Positions 28,397 through 38,255 are shown, counted from the stretch's first letter. The stretch: 64,000 nt of DNA from Cohnella luojiensis (GCF_004564235.1 NZ_SOMN01000001.1:186001-250000), one strand, 5' to 3'. Translations and numbers: made by a program. Notes: generated by a model not told the origin, from the sequence alone.

Positions 28397-28496
28397 TTGA
28401 ACTCATATTGTCGAATTTTGAAATATATACAGGTCTTTGTTCCTGATGAGTAGTAGTATTTACCTATAAAACGTGATTTTTGAAAGGGACAGAAGA

Positions 28497-29630
28497 ATGT
28501 CAAGAAAGAAGTTATATGTATTCTTTTTTATCGCTGTCTTTCTCCTTGCATCGATATTTTTGATTCTTTTTCCGAAATTCAGAGAATCAAGAACGGAATA
28601 TAAAGTAGACGCGGAGGCGAGTCTATTGTTCCGTGTATTCTATAAGAGCTTTATGGATGATTCGGGAGGCATCTATACCAATTTGCGTAACGACGTACCT
28701 AAGGTTTCAGGGACGGCAACTGGCCATCAGATGCTTTCGGAATCGACTGGATTGATGATGCTTTACGCCTTAAGGAATGGGGATCAAATGTTGTTTGATC
28801 AGCAGTTTAGTTTCTTGAACAAACATTTGATTACGAAAACCGGGTTGGTTCGTTGGATGGTTGATCTAGAAGATGACTCCCATGATGTCTCCTCCAATGC
28901 TAGTATTGATGATTTAAGAATAATCTGGGCATTAAGAGAAGCGGACCGAATGTGGGGGCAAGAGAAGGGGCGATTATACAGTAAAAAAGCTGAGAAAATT
29001 TCAGTAGCACTACAGAAGCATAACGTTACTGGCGGCATTCTTACCGATTATTTCGACTGGAAATCCGAACAGCCTGCTGATTCGGTCACTTCCTCTTATT
29101 TAGATCTTAAAACGATTTGGGATCTTGCAGAAAATGATGAAGATTGGAAGCCTGTTTATGAGTCATCCTTACAGATATTGAAGGAGGCGGCTCTATCTAA
29201 CGGTTTATATAAAAAAACGTATAAATGGAAAACAGGAGACTGGGAGCCTATAGAGTCGGTGCATTTGGTAGATACCCTATACTGTGCCTACCATTTGGCC
29301 GAAGTCGGCAAAGATGTATCCCCGACCATTCGATTAATTGAAACACGGATGGAAGCAGAAGGAAAGCTTCATGGTAGATTACATCCGGACGGAACGTCAG
29401 CAGGGGATTTGGAATCCCCAGCTGTTTATGCCCTTGCAATTAGGCTTTTGGATATCGTTAATCCCAAGCATCCCATTATAGAGAAGTTGAAGCAGCGGCT
29501 TCAGGATATGGCCGTGTCCGATTCGAACTCAATGTACCAAGGCGCATTTGTACATCTGCCCGATCTCGAAGGATATTCGTTTGATCAATTGCAATCGCTT
29601 TTGGTCGAGAAAAAGGAGCAGTTACTTTGA
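28497..29630 (+). CDS. GH8-family glycosyl hydrolase-like protein (YdaJ/PssZ-like)
   Basis: A 377-residue membrane-anchored protein: basic start, one hydrophobic segment (residues about 6-25, LYVFFFIAVFLLASIFLILF) and an all-helical barrel. It shares glycoside hydrolase family 8 features: GHQMLSESTGLMMLYAL with a probable acid E82 and IDDLRIIWALREADRMWG with D138/D139. In B. subtilis YdaJ and Listeria PssZ this is the hydrolase that trims or degrades the exopolysaccharide made by the operon. ATG at 28497 follows GAAAGGGA by 8 bases; a GTG at 28473 is less likely. It is the first of five closely packed genes. Confidence 0.82.
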   Translation: MSRKKLYVFFFIAVFLLASIFLILFPKFRESRTEYKVDAEASLLFRVFYKSFMDDSGGIYTNLRNDVPKVSGTATGHQMLSESTGLMMLYALRNGDQMLFDQQFSFLNKHLITKTGLVRWMVDLEDDSHDVSSNASIDDLRIIWALREADRMWGQEKGRLYSKKAEKISVALQKHNVTGGILTDYFDWKSEQPADSVTSSYLDLKTIWDLAENDEDWKPVYESSLQILKEAALSNGLYKKTYKWKTGDWEPIESVHLVDTLYCAYHLAEVGKDVSPTIRLIETRMEAEGKLHGRLHPDGTSAGDLESPAVYALAIRLLDIVNPKHPIIEKLKQRLQDMAVSDSNSMYQGAFVHLPDLEGYSFDQLQSLLVEKKEQLL

Positions 29631-30475
29631 AAAGATTCGATCGAATTTATATACTTCAACTTTTCATGTTTTTATCTATGGTTGTTTGGGCTTTGTATCT
29701 AGCTTTTACTATCGAACTTTATCCTCTGAATTACATATGGTTTGGGTTGGTGACCTTGCTCAGTATTCTGGGAGTGATGAGGGGGCTTCTTGCGTCTCTG
29801 GTTGCGGCAATCTTCGTCATTTTTGGCTACGGAAGCTGGATCCTTTATCGGTTATATATCGAGAAATCGATCGCGGACATGGTTTTTAACGACCTATTCT
29901 GGATGTTTGTATTTCCGATTGCTACCTTGATTTCTGGTATTTATGGACGGGAACTGAGTGATATTTCCAAGCAAGTCGCCCTCTTCGATGAGAATTTCAG
30001 TGAACGCATTACAACAGATGATGTGACCGGGTTCCAAAACAATAAACAATTCAAGCAGGATCTGGACGAGGAAGTTTCCAGGAGTATCCGTTATAAGCGT
30101 ACTATGACCTTGGTACTTATGGAAGTTGCCCACTATAAAGAGCTGTGGAAGTCTTATGGTAAGATCACCGGAGATCAAATATTGAAGCAAATCTCTGGTC
30201 AAATCGAAGTAGTATTGCGAGACGTGGACAAAAAAGCGTATTTGGGCGATGGATTATTTGCTGCTATATTGCCTGAGACACCTATAGAAAATGCGAACAT
30301 CGTCAAAATCAGAATGCATGAAGCTGTGATGAGAACGGATTTTATTGTTGCTGCCCGAGGTAAACGGATGAAAATAAAATTGAAAATCGGCATCGCAGGC
30401 TGCCCGGATGAAGGGGAAGATCCTACCACTCTCTTTGACAAGGCCAGGGCCGGAATGGTGTATGATGTCGGCTAA
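29627..30475 (+). CDS. YdaK-like c-di-GMP receptor with degenerate GGDEF domain
   Basis: A 282-residue protein with four N-terminal membrane helices (residues about 8-105) followed by a cytoplasmic GGDEF-like domain. The active site motif is degenerate: GDGLF at 207-211 replaces GGDEF, so diguanylate cyclase activity is unlikely. The inhibitory I-site RxxD is intact at R198-D-V-D201, five residues ahead as in canonical enzymes, so it should bind c-di-GMP. This matches B. subtilis YdaK and Listeria PssE, c-di-GMP receptors that activate exopolysaccharide synthesis. The start overlaps the previous gene by 4 bases (TTG at 29627 preceded by AAAAAGGAG). Confidence 0.87.
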   Translation: MKRFDRIYILQLFMFLSMVVWALYLAFTIELYPLNYIWFGLVTLLSILGVMRGLLASLVAAIFVIFGYGSWILYRLYIEKSIADMVFNDLFWMFVFPIATLISGIYGRELSDISKQVALFDENFSERITTDDVTGFQNNKQFKQDLDEEVSRSIRYKRTMTLVLMEVAHYKELWKSYGKITGDQILKQISGQIEVVLRDVDKKAYLGDGLFAAILPETPIENANIVKIRMHEAVMRTDFIVAARGKRMKIKLKIGIAGCPDEGEDPTTLFDKARAGMVYDVG

Positions 30476-32120
30476 TCGGTTGTCGGCATTCATTTGTTTA
30501 TGTCTTGTGTGGATCGTTGTCTTAACGTTCGGTTTCACCAATAGGATGACTGCGCAAGCCGATGGAATAGATCCAGTTGGATTACACAAGCTGCTTATCG
30601 TTTACTCTGAGGAATCCGTCCAAGAAAAGGCGATTATGCTCGCCAATTTGTCAGGTCATTTCAGAATGACAGCGGAAATGGTGACGTTATCTGACATGAC
30701 TGTCTCTCGAACGAAAGAAGCGGAATTCGTGATCTTCATCAGTTCACCCTCGCCAGATCTGCGTAAAATCGCCGAAAACAAATTGAGAACTTTGAAGGTA
30801 CCGATACTTTGGATCGGTGAACCGCCGGGGGGACAAGAGCGGAATCACAAAACGCTTTCAGCTATTCGTTACCTTTTTAAGGAACTGACGTATACCGATC
30901 GAAGCAGCCCGATATTCCGGCTCCCGGAACTCGGGGCATCAATTAAGCCTATCGTGCTGGCCGAAGCTTCAGACGGTGATCAAACCGTACCTCTGCTGGT
31001 TGCAGCGGAAAGTCGCTGGTTTTTCCTTTCACAACAATTGTTCGGGATCCCCGGAAAAATATTGGAGGATGGGCTGCATGATTTTTTCGGGGAAGCTCAT
31101 GAAGAGCGCCATGAAGGGTATATCAGGATCGAAGACGTACACCCATATGTGGAGCCGGAGCGATTGATAAAAATTGCCGATCTCCTCTATGAACGAAACA
31201 TTCCGTATATGGTAGCGGTCATTCCGGTATACGTCAATCCGAAATCCGGCGAGCACATCCAGATGGGTCAACGGCCTGAATTTGTTCGTACATTAAAATA
31301 CATGGCTGATCATGGCGCAAGTATTATAATGCATGGGTATACGCATCAATATCGGATGTCTGAAACCGGCGAGGGATTCGAGTTTTGGGATTCTATCCAA
31401 GACACTCCCGTGGATAATGAGGAAAAGTATACTTTGGACAAGCTAGATCGCGGGATCGCCGTACTGCTCAACAATGGTATTATTCCGGTGGCTTTTGAGC
31501 CCCCGCATTACACAATGTCGCAAGACGGATACCGGTTGCTTTCTCGATATTTTTCCACCCTTGTTGCACAATTACAAGTTTCAGATAGAACTTATTTATT
31601 GACGCAGCAGCCTCCTTACCGGTTGGACAGTAAACGCCATGGCTTGCACGTCATTCCTGAAACGATTGGATATGTGCTTAACCAACCGGGTTATCCGGAA
31701 CTGATGCGCCCAGAAATCGATCAAATGATGATGGTTAGAGACTCTGTAATCGGTGGTTTTTTTCACCCGTATCTTCCGATTGAGAAACTGGAGGAGCTAC
31801 TAGACATCTTGTACGTTTATCCCTTGGATTATATCGATTTAAACAGAGAGAACAATCGCGTGTTTTCGGATTTCGCTGAAATCACATCGTCCATCGATGG
31901 CGTTCAAGTAAAGGTATTAGACCAGGTTAAGCTCGATCGGTTGGGGGCACCACCGCCGGTCGTAAAAAAAAGCTTGCTTTCAGATTTGACTTATCTGGTG
32001 ACTTGGGGCATTGCGTTTATAGTCCTTGGGTTTCTCGTCCTGTTCGTTTATATTCTGATTCGGCTCAATCGTAAGAAGAGAGCGGCCATCTTTACCGAAA
32101 GAGAGGCGAGAAGCAGATGA
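30462..32120 (+). CDS. DUF2334 polysaccharide deacetylase-like protein (YdaL-like)
   Basis: About 552 residues: a signal/anchor segment (SAFICLCLVWIVVLTFGF), an N-terminal Rossmann-like portion, and a NodB-like TIM-barrel of the DUF2334 family with IRIEDVHPYVEP, MHGYTHQYRM and GFFHPYLP, where His and Asp residues could bind metal. A C-terminal helix (LTYLVTWGIAFIVLGFLVLFVYILI) anchors it. B. subtilis YdaL occupies the same slot. It probably modifies (deacetylates) the exported polymer outside the membrane. The ATG pair at 30462/30465 lies within the 3' end of the previous gene, with a weak ribosome site, so translation is likely coupled. Confidence 0.82.
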   Translation: MMSANRLSAFICLCLVWIVVLTFGFTNRMTAQADGIDPVGLHKLLIVYSEESVQEKAIMLANLSGHFRMTAEMVTLSDMTVSRTKEAEFVIFISSPSPDLRKIAENKLRTLKVPILWIGEPPGGQERNHKTLSAIRYLFKELTYTDRSSPIFRLPELGASIKPIVLAEASDGDQTVPLLVAAESRWFFLSQQLFGIPGKILEDGLHDFFGEAHEERHEGYIRIEDVHPYVEPERLIKIADLLYERNIPYMVAVIPVYVNPKSGEHIQMGQRPEFVRTLKYMADHGASIIMHGYTHQYRMSETGEGFEFWDSIQDTPVDNEEKYTLDKLDRGIAVLLNNGIIPVAFEPPHYTMSQDGYRLLSRYFSTLVAQLQVSDRTYLLTQQPPYRLDSKRHGLHVIPETIGYVLNQPGYPELMRPEIDQMMMVRDSVIGGFFHPYLPIEKLEELLDILYVYPLDYIDLNRENNRVFSDFAEITSSIDGVQVKVLDQVKLDRLGAPPPVVKKSLLSDLTYLVTWGIAFIVLGFLVLFVYILIRLNRKKRAAIFTEREARSR

Positions 32121-33367
32121 GCGGAAATACTTTGTTTTTGATTTCACTTTTTTCCATTTGGCTCTTACTGTTGTATCATATGTTTTTGGCGCTCGGTGGA
32201 TATTTGTATTCGGTTTGGGTGGAAGGACAAAAGCAACATCCGCTTCCCGTCAAAAAGCAATGGCCAAAGGTAACGATTCTGATTCCGGCGCACAACGAAG
32301 ACATCGTCATCCGGAATACTCTGGAATCAATGGTGGAATTGGATTATCCGAAGGACCGATTGCAAGTCATTGTTATCAACGATAATTCATCTGATCGGAC
32401 TGGTGAAATTTGCGACAGTTTTGCCGATAAGTATCCGTTCATACAACCGATGCACTCCTTTCCGCCTGAAGGAGGGATAGGAAAATCAGCGGCGTTGAAC
32501 CGGGCGCTGAAACATGCTACAGGCGAATTCATCGCTGTATACGACGCAGACAATAATCCTGAAAAAGCAGCGATCAAACAACTCGTAGTTGCCTTTGACG
32601 ATCAGCCGTTAATCGGGGCGGTTGTTGGAAAGTTTCGCGTCATCAATGCTCGAAAAAACTTGCTGACCCAATTTATTAACATAGAAACGATAAGTCACCA
32701 GTGGATGACGCAGGCCGGTCGGTGGAAATGGTTCCGGATCAGTTCCATTCCCGGTACCAACTTCATGATCCGAAAGCATGTTTTGGTGCAGGTCGGAGGG
32801 TGGGATGGAGAGGCGCTTGCGGAAGACACAGAGCTCAGCATTCGAGTTTACGAAGAGGGGTATTCGATTCGGTTCTATCCTCTTGCGATCACTTGGGAGC
32901 AGGAGCCGGAAACTTGGAAAGTATGGTTTAAGCAAAGAACAAGATGGGCTCGCGGAAATCAATACGTCATCATAAAGTACTTGCCCAGGTTGCTCACCAT
33001 GAAAAGAAAAAAAATGATCTTCGACTTGCTTTATTATTTCTTTACTTATTTTCTATTTCTCGGTGGTGTTCTTCTATCTCACACCGTCTTTCTATTAAGT
33101 GCGCTGGGTGTAGTCGAAATGACGCTGCCAGGGCCATTTATCCTCATCTGGTTACTAGCTTACATGTTGTTCATCATTGAAATTATGATTACTCTCGCGA
33201 TAGAACGGACGGAATTGACACTCAAAAATTTCTTTATCGTGATCCTGATGTATTTGACTTACTCTCAGTTGTGGATCGTATTGGTTATTCGCTCTTTATG
33301 GCTTCATATTAGATCCGTCATTCGCCGAGAAGAATTCAAATGGGACAAAACGCAACGTTTTCAGTGA
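32117..33367 (+). CDS. Family 2 glycosyltransferase, processive polysaccharide synthase (YdaM-like)
   Basis: A 416-residue membrane GT2 synthase. One N-terminal helix is followed by a GT-A domain with ILIPAHNED, VINDNSSDRT, the DxD-like YDADNN, the catalytic EDTELSIR, and the QRTRWARGN motif (QxxRW) diagnostic for processive enzymes such as cellulose and PNAG synthases; three or four C-terminal helices form the translocation path. Together with the BcsB-like partner it should polymerise and export a beta-linked polysaccharide, activated through the c-di-GMP receptor. Overlaps the DUF2334 gene by 4 bases. Confidence 0.9.
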   Translation: MSGNTLFLISLFSIWLLLLYHMFLALGGYLYSVWVEGQKQHPLPVKKQWPKVTILIPAHNEDIVIRNTLESMVELDYPKDRLQVIVINDNSSDRTGEICDSFADKYPFIQPMHSFPPEGGIGKSAALNRALKHATGEFIAVYDADNNPEKAAIKQLVVAFDDQPLIGAVVGKFRVINARKNLLTQFINIETISHQWMTQAGRWKWFRISSIPGTNFMIRKHVLVQVGGWDGEALAEDTELSIRVYEEGYSIRFYPLAITWEQEPETWKVWFKQRTRWARGNQYVIIKYLPRLLTMKRKKMIFDLLYYFFTYFLFLGGVLLSHTVFLLSALGVVEMTLPGPFILIWLLAYMLFIIEIMITLAIERTELTLKNFFIVILMYLTYSQLWIVLVIRSLWLHIRSVIRREEFKWDKTQRFQ

Positions 33368-33385
33368 AGATGGGATGTGACTGAT

Positions 33386-35623
33386 ATGTATCGAAAACGG
33401 ATAGCATTTATATTGCTGGCGGCGCTTGTCGTTTCTTTCCTGCCGGCGCATGTTTCCGCCGCAGTAAACAATAACCAGGCGACTTCGGACAATTTGGCAG
33501 AACGTCTAATGGCCAAACTTGAACAGACACCGCTTGCAGGCCAAACTCCTCCTGAAGTTGCCCGTCTTGGTGAATCGGAAGCGACATCATCCGTGGAAGA
33601 GGTTCTTCCACGGGGGGTTCAGTCGGAGAATCTGTTCGTATATTCTGATGATTTGGTTGTTCAAGGGGTAACAAACCGGCAAGATTTTTATTTTGAAATG
33701 ACAGCGAGTCGGGTTCTTTACAAAGGATCTTTTTTGGAATTGATATTCAGCCATTCCCCGACGTTTCTTCCTAAAAAATCAACATTGACGATTCTGCTTG
33801 ATGATGAGCCGCTCGGCAGCGTTTTTCTAAACGAATCTAACTTAAAGCGAACAAGCTGGAAGGGGGATTTATCTGATAAAGAGCTCAAACCGGGCTTTCA
33901 CAAGCTTTCGGTGATATCCCACATGGAAGCATCTGAGAACTTGTGCGACGACCAGAACAACCCTGCCAACTGGTTGATATTGCATAAAGAAAGCTTGGTC
34001 CATTTGCGGCTAATGCAGGCTTACGATCAGGCAGATATGGCATATTATCCAAGTCCATTTTTAGAAAGGGGAGGGTTGGCCCCGCTACAGACTCTACTTG
34101 TCGTTCCTGATGCCGCGAATGAAACCCAGTTGAAGGCACTTGGAGAGATGGCCGGATTTTTCTCGTCGGAAGCACCAGCCAACTTGTTGTCTTTTCAAGC
34201 GTATAAAGAGTCGGACTTAAATGGTGAATTGCTGAAGAAAAATATGATTTGGATTGGAAACAAAGATCAATGGGGAGCTTATGGTAGGCAATTAACTAGT
34301 CAGGGAGCCGCCAATGGAAAGGTTAAGATTTCAGTTTCGCCATGGAATTCAGAAAGCACGGTGTTGAGTATCAATGGCTCGAATCAGGAAATCGCTTCCG
34401 CTGTAAATCAACTTGTGACACCGAGCCTTTATGGGCAATTGTCCGGTCAGTCTTATGACATTGTCGGGATGGCATCATTAGCAGAAACTGTCAATTCCGC
34501 CAACGACGGGAGTAATCTTTCGCTCGAGGATCTCGGTTTCGGGGATTTGGTCGTTGAAAGTCCAATCGTAGGAACGACACGGATTACGTATTCTCTTCCA
34601 ACAGAGGCCGATACGAACAAACCAGGTCATTTTAAAATGCATTATAAGCACGCGAAAACGTTGAATTTTGCCCAGTCCCTTGTGACGGTGAAGGTGAACG
34701 GCCTTCCAGTTAAAAGTCGATATTTGAATGAAGAGTCGAGCGATTTTGGGGCGCTTGATATCGAAATTTCCTCCGATTTAATGGCTAATCGTAATCTGAT
34801 TATCGATGTTGCGTTCCAATTCAGTTCAGCTCAAGGGGCTTGTACCGGAAATACGCAAATCGGGAACTGGGCTGTTATCAGCAAACAGTCGCTGCTGAGC
34901 TTCCAATCACGACCAAACGGTTCCATGTTGTTGGAAGAAATACCGTATCCTTTCGTTATCAGGCAGCAGTGGAATAACACGATGTTTGTACTGCCGTCCA
35001 CTCCGACTTCTGCGGAACTCAGTTTGTTCGCTACTTTCTGTGGTTTGATCGGAAAGAATGTGAAAACTGATTCGGGAAGCGATCCATTCTTTGTTCGCTT
35101 TGATGATCCAGGCCTACCAGCGGCTGCTGCTCAAAAGAATGTAGTCTTTATCGGCATCGCGGACAAAATTCCGAAGACCTTGTTAGAGAAGTCAGGGTTT
35201 CCGGTGAAACTGAAAGACGGGAGATTTATACCGGCGAACGGTCAAGTCAACCTGCTGCCGGAAGCGAGAGACGGGTTCTTGATGACTATGGTCTCTTCGC
35301 CTTACGGGGAGAACGGTCAAGTACTCGTAGTGACGGGAATCGACGAACAGTCATTAAAACGAGCTAATGAGCAGATCGCAAATCCAGTTCTACGTGCCCA
35401 AATAACCGGGAAAACAGCTTACATCGATTCTTTGGACCGTGTAAATACGGTTCAAGGAGCACCTGCTATTATGGTAAAATCGACGATGTTAGATAAGGCA
35501 TCGGAGTTACTTGACATAACCAACAACACGGTGTTCATGCGGTTCGTATTTATCGGACTGTTTGTCCTTGTACTTGGTGTCATAGGGATTCTGCTATGGT
35601 TCACCCGCAGAAGAAGCCGCTGA
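33386..35623 (+). CDS. BcsB-like cellulose synthase regulatory/periplasmic subunit (YdaN-like)
   Basis: A 745-residue secreted, membrane-anchored protein: signal peptide (IAFILLAALVVSFLPAHVSA), two BcsB-type beta-sandwich and carbohydrate-binding modules (FYFEMTASRVLYKGSFLEL near 100; a second set in the middle), and a C-terminal helix (FVFIGLFVLVLGVIGILLWF) with an RRRSR stop-transfer. In cellulose synthase BcsB guides the emerging polymer. Start: ATG at 33386 with GGGATGTGA upstream, or GTG at 33377. Last gene of the operon. No clear terminator follows; the 210 bases after it are AT-rich. Confidence 0.85.
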   Translation: MYRKRIAFILLAALVVSFLPAHVSAAVNNNQATSDNLAERLMAKLEQTPLAGQTPPEVARLGESEATSSVEEVLPRGVQSENLFVYSDDLVVQGVTNRQDFYFEMTASRVLYKGSFLELIFSHSPTFLPKKSTLTILLDDEPLGSVFLNESNLKRTSWKGDLSDKELKPGFHKLSVISHMEASENLCDDQNNPANWLILHKESLVHLRLMQAYDQADMAYYPSPFLERGGLAPLQTLLVVPDAANETQLKALGEMAGFFSSEAPANLLSFQAYKESDLNGELLKKNMIWIGNKDQWGAYGRQLTSQGAANGKVKISVSPWNSESTVLSINGSNQEIASAVNQLVTPSLYGQLSGQSYDIVGMASLAETVNSANDGSNLSLEDLGFGDLVVESPIVGTTRITYSLPTEADTNKPGHFKMHYKHAKTLNFAQSLVTVKVNGLPVKSRYLNEESSDFGALDIEISSDLMANRNLIIDVAFQFSSAQGACTGNTQIGNWAVISKQSLLSFQSRPNGSMLLEEIPYPFVIRQQWNNTMFVLPSTPTSAELSLFATFCGLIGKNVKTDSGSDPFFVRFDDPGLPAAAAQKNVVFIGIADKIPKTLLEKSGFPVKLKDGRFIPANGQVNLLPEARDGFLMTMVSSPYGENGQVLVVTGIDEQSLKRANEQIANPVLRAQITGKTAYIDSLDRVNTVQGAPAIMVKSTMLDKASELLDITNNTVFMRFVFIGLFVLVLGVIGILLWFTRRRSR

Positions 35624-35834
35624 TTACGTTGCAAATGTCAGAAGACATATAATTATGAAACATAATACCGTTCAAACACGTATATGGAAAATAGAATTTG
35701 AAGTATATCTTATTATAGTATAGAATTTTAAGGTTATCAGATAATGGAAACAAAATTTGATGCCATTAAAGCAGGATTTTGATTCTCGTTAGCGTATATA
35801 ATATAACGGCAAACTTTGGGTGAATCGCGTGGTG

Positions 35835-36311
35835 ATGTCGATGCTTGTCCCACGTCATCGGGTCGTGGTTGATGGCGATGCTTGTCCGGTAAAGGCGGAA
35901 ATTGCCAGAACCGTGAGGAGCTGCGGAGCTACCGCGCTTCTTGTTTCGAGCCATGCTCACGTGCTTGTGCCGGAACCGTCCGTCGAAGTGGTGACCGTCG
36001 ACGCCAGCGATCAATCGGCGGATTTGTATATCGCTAATGTTTTGACGAAGAACGATATTCTGGTTACCGGGGATTACGGCCTGGCAGCATTGGGATTGGC
36101 GCGCGGATCGGCCGTCTTGACGCCGCGGGGCAAGGAAATCCGGGAAACCGATATCGAAGGTTTGTTGGAACAACGTCATTTCTCGGCCCGTCAAAGGCGA
36201 GGAGGCACTCGTACCAAAGGGCCGCGGCCCTTTACCGACGAGGATCGCGATCGGTTTCAACACAAACTGACAACTCTATTGCGAGGGTTGCAGGAAAATC
36301 CCGACCTTTAG
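35835..36311 (+). CDS. yqxD: YaiI/YqxD family (DUF188) protein
   Basis: A 158-residue DUF188 protein, with the family features VVVDGDACPVK near the start, DQSADLYIAN, DILVTGDYGLAA and a basic RRGGTRTKGPRPFT tail. The fold resembles PIN-type nucleases, but activity has not been shown. It directly precedes dnaG as in B. subtilis (yqxD-dnaG-sigA). Start is uncertain among GTG 35820, ATG 35835 and ATG 35841; a GGGTGA lies upstream. A perfect TATAAT at 35797-35802 is present but no -35 at a correct distance. Confidence 0.9.
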   Translation: MSMLVPRHRVVVDGDACPVKAEIARTVRSCGATALLVSSHAHVLVPEPSVEVVTVDASDQSADLYIANVLTKNDILVTGDYGLAALGLARGSAVLTPRGKEIRETDIEGLLEQRHFSARQRRGGTRTKGPRPFTDEDRDRFQHKLTTLLRGLQENPDL

Positions 36312-36398
36312 CGAATTGTATTACGTGCAAGAAAGTGACCTGCGATGCGATTGTTCGACAATCGAGGTCTCGTGCACGGGGAAGATCAGGTGGATCCC

Positions 36399-38222
36399 AT
36401 GAATTACGGAATGATACCCCAAACGGTTATCGATGAAGTGTTGCGGCGACACGAGATCTCGGATACGGTCGGCAAATACGTTCATCTGACCAAGAACGGT
36501 AAGTATTTGAAGGGCTTATGCCCGTTTCATTCCGAGAAAACGCCTTCCTTTACGGTTACGCCGGAGAAACAAATTTTTCATTGCTACGGCTGCGGTAAAG
36601 GTGGAAACGTCATTAAGTTCGTGATGGAAATGGAAGGGGAATCCTTTCCCGAAGCGGTCAAAGCGCTAGCCGAAGAAGCTGGCATTCCCATTACGTGGAC
36701 GACCGCGAGCGCCGAAGAGCCCTCCGCTTTCCAGAAGGAAAAGAAAATTCTCCACGAAGCGCATGATTACAGCTCGAAATTGTACCATTATCTTCTTCGC
36801 AATACGGAGGTCGCAAAGCCGGCGATGGAGTATTTGCAGTCCCGCGGGATCAATGATGCCTTAATCGAGCAATTCGGCATCGGATACGCGCCTGCAAGAT
36901 GGGACACCCTTACCCAAGCGTTAGAACGAAAAGGTTATGTTCCGGCGGAAATGGAGGCCGGAGGATTATTATCAAAACGGCAAGAAACGGACGGTTACGT
37001 TGACCGCTTCCGCGACCGCATCATGTTTCCGATTCATGACTCTGGCGGGCATATTGTCGCTTTTGCGGGAAGATTGCTTTCGGATGGGCAACCTAAATAC
37101 CTGAACTCTCCGGAAACCCCGCTCTTTAACAAAAGCCGAACGTTATACCGGCTTCATGAAGCTAGGCCGGCTATACGCCGCGCAAGACAGGTTGTCTTGT
37201 TCGAGGGCTACGTGGATGTCATCAAAGCTTGGTATGCGGGAGTTCATAATGGCGTAGCCACGATGGGCACCGCGCTGACCGTGGAGCATGCAGCATTGCT
37301 CAAACGGTTCGCTGACGAGGTTATCTTATGTTACGACGGAGATGATGCAGGACAAGCCGCGGCGCACAAAAGCATTCCCCTGCTGGAAGAGGCGGGATTC
37401 CGCGTTCGGGTAAGCGTGCTTCCGAACCGAATGGATCCGGACGAGTATATTACGTCATTTGGACAAGAGCCTTTCGTTCGGGAATTCATCGAGGGAGCGA
37501 TTTCCGCGGTCAAATTTCAGCTTATATATTTAAGGAAATCCCATATACTCCTAGAAGAAGATGGAAGGATTAGGTATTTGCGCGATGCGGTTCGAATCGT
37601 AGCAAGACGGGATTCTCCAACGGAGCGGGAGCTATTGCTTAAGGAGCTGGCCCAAGAGTTCGGCGTTTCCTTGGATACGCTCAAGCAGGAATGCCTCGAG
37701 TTCAGGCAACAGGAGAAATTGGGAAACACAGGGGATATTCCGGCCGGATCGTGGAATAATGTATGGAATGAAAAGAGATCGCAAAAGAACCCTCCGCTGG
37801 GTGCCGCGCATGTGAATGCGGAACGGCAATTGCTATCCTGGATGATGCAGGACAAAGAGGCTGCTCATCTCGTTCAGCAGAAGCTCGGCGACCGTTTTCA
37901 CAATGAGGATCACGCGGCTTTAGCTGCTTATTTATATGCATATTACGCCCAGAACAACGATCCTGATGTTGGCAGGTTCGTCGCGGTCTTGCAGGATGAC
38001 CGCTTGGAACGAACCGCTAGCGCCATCGCATTAATAGACATTCCGTTTGGCGAACGGGAACTGGAAGATTGCATTCGTACGATCGGTCGCGCTTCTCTCG
38101 CTAGGGAAGTTGAACGGTTGACCGAAGAATTGAATCGCGCTCAACGAGCTGGCGACTATTCGCTTGCAACACAAATGGGTATAGAGATTATCGCCCTGGA
38201 AAAGCAGCGCAAGCAATTCTGA
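36399..38222 (+). CDS. dnaG: DNA primase
   Basis: A 607-residue primase that synthesises RNA primers at the replication fork. The zinc-binding domain has C41, H44, C62 and C65 (CPFH...CYGC). The TOPRIM catalytic domain shows VVLFEGYVDVIKAW and ILCYDGDDAGQ, and the C-terminal helical region binds DnaB helicase. ATG at 36399 follows AGGTGG by 8 bases and gives the standard MNYGMIPQTVIDEVL start; an upstream ATG at 36345 has a weaker site. Transcribed together with sigA in the classical macromolecular synthesis cluster. Confidence 0.96.
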   Translation: MNYGMIPQTVIDEVLRRHEISDTVGKYVHLTKNGKYLKGLCPFHSEKTPSFTVTPEKQIFHCYGCGKGGNVIKFVMEMEGESFPEAVKALAEEAGIPITWTTASAEEPSAFQKEKKILHEAHDYSSKLYHYLLRNTEVAKPAMEYLQSRGINDALIEQFGIGYAPARWDTLTQALERKGYVPAEMEAGGLLSKRQETDGYVDRFRDRIMFPIHDSGGHIVAFAGRLLSDGQPKYLNSPETPLFNKSRTLYRLHEARPAIRRARQVVLFEGYVDVIKAWYAGVHNGVATMGTALTVEHAALLKRFADEVILCYDGDDAGQAAAHKSIPLLEEAGFRVRVSVLPNRMDPDEYITSFGQEPFVREFIEGAISAVKFQLIYLRKSHILLEEDGRIRYLRDAVRIVARRDSPTERELLLKELAQEFGVSLDTLKQECLEFRQQEKLGNTGDIPAGSWNNVWNEKRSQKNPPLGAAHVNAERQLLSWMMQDKEAAHLVQQKLGDRFHNEDHAALAAYLYAYYAQNNDPDVGRFVAVLQDDRLERTASAIALIDIPFGERELEDCIRTIGRASLAREVERLTEELNRAQRAGDYSLATQMGIEIIALEKQRKQF

Positions 38223-38255
38223 TGCGCAGGCTGATCAGGGAGGAGGGAGTCGGCA

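Noticed and set aside
28397..28496. Possible c-di-GMP riboswitch before the exopolysaccharide operon
   Set aside because: Inspected because the operon is c-di-GMP linked. No GEMM core motifs are visible, so control is more likely at protein level.
35797..35802. TATAAT before yqxD as a promoter
   Set aside because: Perfect -10 but no acceptable -35 at 16-18 bases; kept only as a note.
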